From positions 1 through 7,746 of the forward strand of contig JAILOA010000390.1 of NCBI GenBank assembly GCA_024691065.1: a stretch of DNA of 7,746 nucleotides, read 5' to 3'. Source of the stretch: Lachnospiraceae bacterium. Its GTDB lineage: Bacteria; Bacillota; Clostridia; Lachnospirales; Lachnospiraceae. The notes beneath the pieces are model-generated. The model did not search any database. It saw only the letters and a program-made list of their open reading frames with translations, and was not told the DNA's origin. A program made the translations under genes and the position numbers. Below are positions 1 to 7,100 of the stretch, one piece after another (positions within the stretch are counted from its first letter, which is position 1; every line of letters begins with the position of its first letter).

Positions 1-30
1 AACATATTTTTTAAGAGATAATATTTTAAA

Positions 31-176
31 TACATTTCCTGAAAGTATACAAAACACAAAAAAGCATCTATAATACATTTCCTGAATGTATACAAAACAC
101 AAAAAAGCATTTATAATACATTTCCTGAATGTATACAAAACACAAAAAAGCATTTATAATACATTTCCTGAATGTA
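31..176. repeat. 43-bp tandem repeat array, 3.4 copies, each with a palindrome
   Basis: The block starting TACATTTCCTGA recurs at 31, 74, 117 and 160, exactly 43 bases apart; the last copy is cut short after about 17 bases. Copies two and three are nearly identical; the first differs at a few bases. Each unit begins with the palindrome TACATT-TCCTG-AATGTA (perfect at 74-90, 117-133 and 160-176, imperfect at 31-47) and continues with an A-rich tract. The period is close to four helical turns, so the palindromes would face the same side of the DNA. There are no unique spacers, so this is not CRISPR. The period is not a multiple of three and the repeat is not coding. Confidence 0.9.
46..160 (+). 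promoter_or_regulatory. Three phased promoter-like hexamer pairs inside the 43-bp repeats
   Basis: Each full repeat holds TATACA (46-51, 89-94, 132-137) followed after exactly 17 bases by TATAAT (69-74, 112-117, 155-160). TATAAT is the consensus -10 box; TATACA matches four of six positions of the consensus -35. The palindrome of each next unit lies between one -10 and the following -35, where an operator could sit. In DNA this AT-rich such matches arise easily by chance, and no intact plus-strand gene lies downstream, so promoter activity is only a possibility. Confidence 0.28.
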
Positions 177-214
177 ACCAAAAAACACCAATAAATGAAA
201 GATTTGTAATTATT

Positions 215-352
215 ATGCCCTTGAATTCAATTGACATCCTTCAGGAAGTCGGATTTGATGATATAGAAGCCCATGAAAAAGCTCTTAACAAGAGACTTAT
301 AGACGGTCTTAAGAAGATGCCAAGGTTTCACAGGTTGAGGATTTCTTCCTGA
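215..352 (+). pseudogene. Remnant of a class V aminotransferase / cysteine desulfurase-like gene
   Basis: About 45 codons ending in TGA encode a peptide including the stretch IDILQEVGFDDIEAHEKALN and then RLIDGLKKMP. This resembles the helix near the C-terminal domain of PLP-dependent class V aminotransferases (cysteine desulfurase/selenocysteine lyase type), where a sequence of the form 'aaldfLeeiGleeIeaHEreLt..lldgLkkip' is typical. Intact members are roughly 380-410 residues and contain the PLP lysine, which is absent here. The reading frame stays open upstream to 86 but there it runs through the 43-bp repeats, whose length is not a multiple of three, so that part is not coding. No convincing ribosome binding site precedes the ATG at 215. 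I read it as a decayed fragment; assignment rests on motif recall only. Confidence 0.5.
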
Positions 353-395
353 AAACACCAAATCCTGCATACTAATTTTTAAAAAGTCAAAATTT

Positions 396-577
396 TTTAG
401 AAAAATGCAGACTGATTATTTATATTATTCCAAAAAAACTGCATAACAAAAAAACATTTAGAAAAATGCAGACTGATTATTTATATTATTCCTAAAAAAC
501 TGCATAACAAAAAACATTTAGAAAAATGCAGACTAGACTGATCTTTTATATTATTTAATAAAAGACTACATAACATA
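396..577. repeat. About 60-bp tandem repeat, three copies, with inverted ATGCAG/CTGCAT
   Basis: The block TTTAGAAAAATGCAGACT recurs at 396, 457 and 517 (periods 61 and 60). The first two copies are almost identical; the third has diverged and carries a small GACTA duplication. Each of the first two units contains ATGCAG followed about 28 bases later by its reverse complement CTGCAT (405-410 with 439-444 in copy one). A further CTGCAT at 365-370 suggests a decayed partial copy upstream. The unit is AT-rich and non-coding. With the terminator hairpin, this array accounts for most of the gene-free stretch 353-749; I see nothing else there. Confidence 0.85.
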
Positions 578-613
578 AAATCTAATAAAAAGCCTGCCGA
601 AAGGCGCATAAAT

Positions 614-657
614 AAAGGCTGCCGGTTACGGATAAACTTCCGTAACCGACAGCCTTT
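614..657 (-). terminator. Long hairpin terminator downstream of the LacI-like diguanylate cyclase
   Basis: Bases 614-631 pair with 640-657: 17 of 18 positions match (one C/A mismatch) around an 8-base loop. It lies about 90 bases past the stop of the minus-strand cyclase gene ending at 750. On the minus strand the stem runs into TTTATTTATG, a weak U-rich tail; on the plus strand into TTTTATATGTTTT, so it could act in both directions. A small GCC-GAAA-GGC tetraloop hairpin sits next to it at 596-605. Confidence 0.75.
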
Positions 658-749
658 TATATGTTTTAAATCAAAAAGCTTTAATCAAATCGATGCATAA
701 ATATACATCCATAATCTTTAAAAACTAATCCCTCCTGCATCTGCATGAG

Positions 750-2666
750 CTATTCACGTAATGTCTTTTTCCTTCTTTTTTCTGCATACATTTTCTCATC
801 CGCGACTGACTTCATCTGTTCAAAGTCCTCCATCGATGTAAGTGTACGGGTTACATATCCACAGCTGCATCCTGCCTTGTAAGGCAGTCCGGAATTAAGA
901 TTGAAGGCATCCAATTTCAGCTGTAATTTCATAAGCAACTCATCTACATTTAAATCATCGACATGCGGGAAAAAGCTTAAAAATTCATCTCCGCCTGTTC
1001 TGATATTTACGGAATTTTCAGGAAATGCCTGGCTTATTGCTTTGGCAACCGCGGAGATAACCTCATCTCCTCCCTCATGACCGTATTTATCATTTACTAT
1101 TTTCAGATTATCAACATCCGAAACAATACATGTAAATAAAAGTTTATCTTCAATTGCATCTAAAATAACATATTTTTCCTTCTCCATTCCACGCCTGTTA
1201 TAAAGACCTGTAAGAGTATCCTTGGTATATAAATCATCCAGCTTTTTAAGCACAAACATCAATTCATTTTTCATATAATAGCTTCCGACATTGTTTGCAA
1301 GCTGCATAACCCATGTTCCGTAAAGGTCGCCGACATCCGTAATTACGCTGTCCTGCTCTATTGAAACATACCCAAGAAATCTGTCTTTAAAATACATCGG
1401 TGAGAATAAAGCAAAGCAAGGTTTTTCATTATTCAATATATCAATCGGAAGATAATTTTCCGTTGGAAATGTAGTTCTGCTTTCTATATCATGCCCGAAC
1501 CCGGACATCGAAACCATATTTTTAGTAAGTCCGTATATGCCTTCATTTGAAAGACTATCCGATGACATCTCCGGATCTATCTCCAGGTTGTCACATATAC
1601 AGAAAAACATCCTTTTAATTTTGAAAAAATCCGCCCACTCATCTACAGTAGTATAAATATCTATTGAGTTTGATGCATTTGCAAAAAGCATATTCATCTT
1701 CTGAAGATTAAAATTAAAGAACTGAAAATTCCAAATTGAAGAATATTTTCTCTTAAGGAAACCAACAGCATCCTTTGCATTATCCGGATTACAACCGCAG
1801 GACCTGTTTATAATAAGCTTTGCATCTACATCTACAGTATCCGGGATATCCTCTCCATCAAATACTTTCTCCAGAACTTCTACGGCCCGCTCTCCGGCTC
1901 CGGTAAAATCCCTCTTGGCACTTGTAATGGCAGGTTCACTTATATAAATATCCTTTACCCCGTCAAAACCTGTAATTGCAACATCCTCCGGAACTCTGTA
2001 CCCTAAAGATTTTAAGCAATCCAATCCAAACATAGCCATGGTATCGCTTGCATATACAATAGCCTCCGGCTTTTTCTCAGCCTTCATAAACTCTGCCGTA
2101 ACATCACTTGCAGGTGTCCAGAATTGTCCGTAACCTATACGTTCCTCCTCGACAGGAATCCCGTGTTCTGTAAGCACACGTTTATAGGCATCGAGACGCT
2201 CTTCGGTCTGAGGATTTCCCGGAAATCCGCCCACAAAATTAATGGTACGTAACCCATGCACCTCAACCAGATGCCTGACTATAAGCTCCATAGCATTTAC
2301 ATCGGATAAATTTATATTGCACATGGCAATATGACTATCATCATTGATATTAATGGTCGGAATTTTTCTTTTTGTTGCTTCAAGTATAATTCTATCCGGC
2401 ATTTTTGAATCGAGAAAATTTTCTCCCAACAAAATAATACCATCTGTTTTGTCATAATTAATTAAATTAAAAATCTCGTTTTCCCCATCTATAATAGATA
2501 TATTAGGGGTATCATTTTCAGCCAGATTCGGTTTTCGCATTAGAGGATGGAAAACCAGCAGGTTTATATTATCTTCAGCACATCTCTTTCTTACACCCTC
2601 AACAATCAATGTTTCACACTCTTCATCATAGCTGGTGACACACATTACAATTGTTTTTCTCTCCAT
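750..2666 (-). CDS. Cytoplasmic diguanylate cyclase with LacI/PBP1-like ligand-binding sensor
   Basis: A 638-residue protein predicted to make c-di-GMP from two GTP in response to a small ligand. Residues 1 to about 292 form a periplasmic-binding-protein type 1 fold of the LacI kind (motifs such as 'DGIILLG', 'INFVGG', 'PEAIVYASDTMA', 'VPEDVAITGFDG'), ending in a Cys-rich SCGC at 289-292. There is no helix-turn-helix head, signal peptide or membrane segment, so it should be a soluble intracellular sensor. Residues about 293-480 look like a helical plus GAF-like region (weak call). The GGDEF domain runs from about 483 to the end: DTLTGLYNRRG, the metal-binding region DVDNLK (517-522), NDKYGHEGGD (525-534) and an intact GGDEF at 558-562. 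The RxxD inhibitory site is missing (Pro549 and Ser552 stand there). The ATG follows a good Shine-Dalgarno, AAAGGGGAG, about five bases upstream. A terminator separates it from the upstream genes, so it is probably transcribed alone. The ligand is unknown. Confidence 0.93.
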   Translation of the reverse strand: MERKTIVMCVTSYDEECETLIVEGVRKRCAEDNINLLVFHPLMRKPNLAENDTPNISIIDGENEIFNLINYDKTDGIILLGENFLDSKMPDRIILEATKRKIPTININDDSHIAMCNINLSDVNAMELIVRHLVEVHGLRTINFVGGFPGNPQTEERLDAYKRVLTEHGIPVEEERIGYGQFWTPASDVTAEFMKAEKKPEAIVYASDTMAMFGLDCLKSLGYRVPEDVAITGFDGVKDIYISEPAITSAKRDFTGAGERAVEVLEKVFDGEDIPDTVDVDAKLIINRSCGCNPDNAKDAVGFLKRKYSSIWNFQFFNFNLQKMNMLFANASNSIDIYTTVDEWADFFKIKRMFFCICDNLEIDPEMSSDSLSNEGIYGLTKNMVSMSGFGHDIESRTTFPTENYLPIDILNNEKPCFALFSPMYFKDRFLGYVSIEQDSVITDVGDLYGTWVMQLANNVGSYYMKNELMFVLKKLDDLYTKDTLTGLYNRRGMEKEKYVILDAIEDKLLFTCIVSDVDNLKIVNDKYGHEGGDEVISAVAKAISQAFPENSVNIRTGGDEFLSFFPHVDDLNVDELLMKLQLKLDAFNLNSGLPYKAGCSCGYVTRTLTSMEDFEQMKSVADEKMYAEKRRKKTLRE

Positions 2667-2755
2667 AGGCTCCCCTTTAATGTTAAAATATGCATTTACA
2701 AGTGATAGTTACATTTATGATAACATATATTTATTATAATTACCACTATTTTAAC
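2667..2755 (-). promoter_or_regulatory. Leader and probable promoter region of the LacI-like cyclase gene
   Basis: This very AT-rich stretch lies between the upstream terminator and the cyclase start and must hold its promoter if the terminator works. On the minus strand it contains TATAAT and, further down, TATCAT as -10 candidates, but I find no well-spaced strong -35 box, so I do not fix a start point. The Shine-Dalgarno lies at about 2671-2679. No riboswitch-like structure is evident. Confidence 0.3.
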
Positions 2756-2799
2756 AAAAAAAAGCGTTTTATGTCGTTTATCCCGGCATAAAGCGCTTT
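2753..2799 (-). terminator. Rho-independent terminator after the esterase remnant
   Basis: Read on the minus strand, 2799-2787 pairs with 2773-2761 over 13 positions with a single G-T wobble around a 13-base loop, and the stem runs into an uninterrupted run of eight or more U residues (A-run at 2756-2763 on the plus strand). It begins seven bases past the stop codon of the esterase remnant and was probably that gene's own terminator. It now would end the transcript of the upstream HD-GYP, kinase and cyclase genes. Confidence 0.85.
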
Positions 2800-2805
2800 A
2801 ATTTA

Positions 2806-3099
2806 TTATTCCTGCTCATTTAACAGTTTATAAATATTTTCCGCGGCTGTAAAGCCCAGCTCATTATAACCCAATTGAGTATAATGAACCGTAGGATGCA
2901 CATCTGCCGGCTTTTCCGGCATAATAACACCTGTTTTGTTTCTGCAGTTATTTTTATCAAGATATTCTTTTCCGTACTTATTTTGAAAATACTCTTTAAC
3001 CCCTGAATCGTTAACCCATAGCTCAGTAATATTACTTACATTATAAATCTTACTATACTTCTTACTGTTACTTTCACACCTTAAGCGAACATAGAGAAT
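2806..3099 (-). pseudogene. Headless C-terminal remnant of an SGNH/GDSL-type esterase
   Basis: An open frame of 97 codons starts immediately after the stop of the GGDEF gene, in the same frame, and ends at a TAA at 2806. Its start region has no initiator; the first internal ATG is at 2922. The C-terminal part contains DVHPTVHYTQLGYNELG followed by a helix ending LLNEQE. A D-x-x-H-like block followed by 'GY.elG...A..iy..l' is what the catalytic Asp/His end of SGNH/GDSL hydrolases and the related carbohydrate (sialate-type) O-acetylesterases looks like. The N-terminal GDS nucleophile block and about two thirds of a usual 250-300-residue protein are absent. The most likely origin is a deletion that removed the 5' part and joined the rest to the end of the cyclase gene. 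The family call is from motif recognition. Confidence 0.6.
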
Positions 3100-4128
3100 T
3101 TATATAACCACCCTGTTCTTACCGTTTTTCTTTCCGAGATACAGTTTCTCATCCGCCGCTGATATCCAGCTGTCATTTGATAAACTTTTATCATACGATT
3201 TTACTCCTATTGTAATGGTGATATGTAATGTATCTCCTTCATACTTAAATTCTTCACTCTCTATCTTCTTTCTCAACTTTTCCAATATATCTGTTTTAAT
3301 AGTTTCATTGGTAGAAATAACGATAAATTCCTCGCCTCCCCAACGGCAAACTATACAATCCGTACAAACCTGTTCTGTAATCTTTGCCATTTGATGCAAT
3401 ATATAATCTCCGCAATTGTGACCGTAGGTATCATTTACCTTTTTAAAATCATCTATATCAAGAATAGCAAGCCAGCTATTCTCCAATGCAGCTTTCTCCC
3501 TGCTTTCCAAGGACCCCAGAAGATAATGCCTGTTATATAATCCTGTGAGATTATCAACCATTGCCATTTTTTCGAGCTTTTCCTCGGAATTGGTTGCGAC
3601 ATAATGATAAAGATAAACATATAGTATAACTATCGCAAATGCTACAATGGAATTAAATGCTATGAGTACATTTTCCCCTGTTTCGGAAATCCTATAAAGC
3701 GGTTCATTAATTGTACCGTAAATATACATAACCGCATAGCTGATTACATGGATTGCAATAGTCGGAAACATTGGCAATTGCTTCTTCAGCACCCTGTCAT
3801 GAAGATAACAATTATAACTTATGCAAACAAGCATACCTAAGGAATAGACCTGAAATAGAGGTTTTAGGCCAAGACTTATTATACCTACTATCATCATCAA
3901 AAGAATTACCGAATAAATAATTACAGTAGAAATCAGATAATGTTTTTTAAGAATCAAAACGATATTTGTACTGTTTATAACAAGCTTTACATATATCAGA
4001 TACCTGATAAGAGGCAAATCATAAATTATGCCAAACACCAAAAAAAATACATCCGTGAACAGCAAAACTATTCCAAATAACAACGTCAGATCCTTAATAA
4101 ATATATTTTCTTTGTCTAATTTATTCAT
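3100..4128 (-). CDS. Membrane-bound GGDEF diguanylate cyclase, six transmembrane helices
   Basis: A protein of 342 residues from the chosen ATG (345 if the GTG nine bases upstream is used) that should synthesise c-di-GMP at the membrane. Numbering from the GTG, hydrophobic segments at about 14-38, 42-63, 68-89, 93-111, 124-142 and 157-180 give six likely helices, with no recognisable named sensor domain. A short linker (181-193) leads to the GGDEF domain: DNLTGLYNR (195-203), DIDDFK (227-232), NDTYGH (235-240) and GGEEF at 267-271, closing with ADEKLYLGKKNGKNR. All catalytic landmarks are present. The RxxD inhibitory site is not: Cys258 and Cys261 occupy the Arg and Asp positions. It lies 38 bases after the hybrid kinase stop, so it is probably co-transcribed and part of the same signalling output. 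The ATG at 4128 is preferred because AGAGGTG lies six bases before it; the upstream GTG overlaps that site. Confidence 0.92.
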   Translation of the reverse strand: MNKLDKENIFIKDLTLLFGIVLLFTDVFFLVFGIIYDLPLIRYLIYVKLVINSTNIVLILKKHYLISTVIIYSVILLMMIVGIISLGLKPLFQVYSLGMLVCISYNCYLHDRVLKKQLPMFPTIAIHVISYAVMYIYGTINEPLYRISETGENVLIAFNSIVAFAIVILYVYLYHYVATNSEEKLEKMAMVDNLTGLYNRHYLLGSLESREKAALENSWLAILDIDDFKKVNDTYGHNCGDYILHQMAKITEQVCTDCIVCRWGGEEFIVISTNETIKTDILEKLRKKIESEEFKYEGDTLHITITIGVKSYDKSLSNDSWISAADEKLYLGKKNGKNRVVI

Positions 4129-4134
4129 ATCTGT

Positions 4135-4143
4135 CACCTCTCT
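4135..4143 (-). promoter_or_regulatory. Shine-Dalgarno that fixes the cyclase start at ATG 4128
   Basis: The minus strand reads GAGAGAGGTG, then six bases, then ATG. The alternative initiator GTG (4137-4135) is the last three bases of this purine-rich site and would have no spacing, so the ATG at 4128 is the better start. Confidence 0.7.
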
Positions 4144-4166
4144 CGAGCTGATTTATGTCTAAATAA

Positions 4167-7100
4167 TTATGCCTGTATAAGCTCTACCGTATCCTTAATT
4201 ACAACAATTAAATTCTCATGGTTTTTCTTTATATATTCGATATCATTTGCATTTGCAGCTTTCTCCATGGCCTCTGTTTTCTTAAATGCCATCTCTGCTC
4301 CTATCATCTTGGAATTACTTTTCAATGCATGCACCAATATTTCATAGTCATGCCATTTTTTGTCGTTAAAAAGTGATGATAATGTATCGATTTTATTTGG
4401 GCAGGACTTACTATAATCCTTGACCATTTCACAATACATTTTCTTGTTTTGTCCACAAAAGCCTATGCCGGAAGCTGTGTCAAACCCCTTAGCTTCAAGG
4501 CGTTTTAATTTATATGTCATTTCTTTATCGTCTGCTCCGGCCGGCGATTCTTTTGCTTCGCCAACCGGTTTAGCTACTAATTCCATTGCTTCGCCACCTG
4601 TTCCGGCCGCAAATTCCATCACATCATTATCTGATTTATCTATAGCATCCGGCGTGAACTCCATCACTTCGTCATCCACTCCGGCCGCAAATTCCATAAC
4701 TTCATCACCGCCACCTGCCGTATCATCCGCTCCGGCCGCAAATTCCATTGCTTCGCCACCTGTTCCGGCCGCAAATTCCATCACATCATCATCTGATTTA
4801 TCTATAGCATCCGGCGTGAACTCCATCACTTCGTCATCCACTCCGGCCGCAAATTCCATCACATCATTATCTGTTTTATCTATAGCATCCGGCGTGAATT
4901 CCATCACTCCTTCATCCGCTCCGGCCGCAAATTCCATAACATCATTATCTGATTTATCTATAGCATCCGGCGTGAACTCCATCACTCCATCATCCGCCCC
5001 GGCCGCAAATTCCATAACTTCATCACCGCCACCTGCCGTATCATCCGCTCCGGCCGCAAATTCCATTACTCCTTCATCCAAAGCAATGTCTCCGGCCTTT
5101 TCCGTTACATTTTTATCTTCTTCGTAAGCCCCTTCAGGCAAATACTTCTCCAGACACCTTGCCAACTGCTTTATATTAACGGGCTTCGACATATAATCCG
5201 AAAATCCCTCATTCAGATAATTCTCTCTTGCCCCAACTACAGCATTGGCGGTAAGAGCTACAATATAAGTATTTTCGGAAATAAGCTTTTCATCCCTGAG
5301 AGCCTTTAATGTCTCTATACCGTCCATCTCCGGCATCATATGATCAAGCAAAACTATATCATAAATCTTATCCTTCATATACTGCAAGGTTTCTTTTCCT
5401 GATTCAGCCAGATCCGGTTTGATTTTAAAAAGCTTAAGCATGTTTTTAACAACCTTAAGATTCATTTCATTATCATCAACAACCAGAATTCTTGCCTTCG
5501 GCGCCGAAATCAAATCCTCTTTTTTAACTATAATATGTCTGTTATTAAGTTTTTCTGTCAGGTTACCTATCGGAGTAGAATCAGCAACAACCTGCTCGAG
5601 CTCAAAAGAAAATTCCGAGCCGACTCCGTAGGTACTATCTACCTTAAGGGAACTTCCCATCATATTTAAGAGATTGGTAATTATCGATATACCAAGACCG
5701 GTTCCCTCGATATTATGATTTCTGATTTCATCCAATCGCTCAAATGATTCAAATAATCTGACTGTATCCTCTTCCTTGATTCCTATACCTGTGTCCTTAA
5801 CAGCTACATAGATCCTGATTTTATCGGCATATTTTTCCGCTACACGAACGGTAAATCTTATATAACCCTTCTCCGTATATTTAACAGCATTAGTCAAAAG
5901 ATTCATAATCACCTGGGATACACGGACATTATCTCCAATCAGCGCACAAGGAAGATTTTCATCCACATCAATTTCAATCCTAAGTCCCTTATCATCCGCT
6001 CTTTGTGAAATAGTATTAACAAGATCATGAATAAAAGATGCTGTATCATACTTAACCGGCACAATACTCATCTTACCATCCTCAATCTTTGAGAAATCCA
6101 GAATACTGTTTATCAAGGTTAACAAAGTATTGCCGGCAGAATCAATATTGTTGGCATATTCCAATATATCTTCATTCTTAGCCTCTCTCAGAATCATTTC
6201 ATTCATGCCGAGCACAACATTTATAGGAGTCCTTATTTCATGGGACATCTGTGCCAGGAATACACTCTTGGCCTCATTTGCAACTTCAAATTTGGATATT
6301 GCATTTACTTCCTTTGTGATATCCGAAAATACGCAGATATAACAAAATGTTTCATTAAAATTATCCTTTACAGCACTGATTTGCACGGAATAAGCCGTAG
6401 TCTCCTTTTTATCCCACAGTTTAATGTTATAAATTTTATCCTTGGATTTTTCAAAGGCTTCCTTCACATTATCCTTATCCATACTGAAAAAATCATCCAG
6501 CTCCTGCATCTCATTTTCATTATAATCTTCACTATGCCTTACATAATCATTTACAAGAGCAGATTTTTGATTAATGTCAAATATAATTATACCGGTCTCG
6601 ATAAAATCAAAAATCTTTTCCTTAATGTTACCCATCCTTATATCAAACGAACTGAGCTGGGTGGCACCATACCACATAACTATCGCACAGGTCGCTGCAC
6701 CGATACCCGAAGTAGGCACTCCGTACTGCCCAATAGCCGGTAAAAGCGTATCCGGAACCGTAAAAAACAGCAATATAAAATTAGAAAGAAAAACAAATGC
6801 AAGAAAATGTCTCAAACGCTTAACCTTATTACTTATTATCCAGGTAATACCAAAATAAATAAGTGTAAGGAAAATCAACAAAATGTATATACCGTGCAAT
6901 TTTCTTATTAAACCATAATCATTATTAGCCTTCCACGTAGTATATCCATTCATTCTATAATAAAGATCCATTCCATTTTTGGAATAAAAAACAAAATCAA
7001 CAATCGAAATAACCAGGCAAAAAACTTTGGCATTTCTTACAAAAACCTTTTTTGCCGCCGACATTTCCGAAACCAGAAATACCTCAGTGGTCAAAAAAGC

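Noticed and set aside
86..214. Possible N-terminal coding part of the frame ending at 352
   Set aside because: It runs through 43-bp repeats that shift frame each copy, so the peptide does not repeat with the DNA and looks like chance.
31..577. CRISPR array
   Set aside because: Neither repeat family has unique spacers between constant repeats; the units are directly tandem and no cas genes are present.
2667..2755. c-di-GMP riboswitch before the LacI-like cyclase
   Set aside because: The leader is short and AT-rich and lacks the conserved paired stems and GNRA loop pattern of the GEMM class.
2905..2921. Hairpin TGCCGG-CTTTT-CCGGCA as a terminator
   Set aside because: It lies inside the esterase remnant's conserved coding stretch and has no U-run on either side; a composition accident is more likely.
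4420..5127. 235-codon plus-strand frame rich in Ser, Ala and Pro
   Set aside because: It is the antisense of the kinase repeat linker; the frame is open only because the repeats are stop-free on that strand. It crosses well-defined kinase domains and has no family resemblance.
5419..6858. Several plus-strand frames of 70-167 codons
   Set aside because: All are antisense to conserved receiver, kinase and 7TM regions of the hybrid kinase and show no domain pattern.
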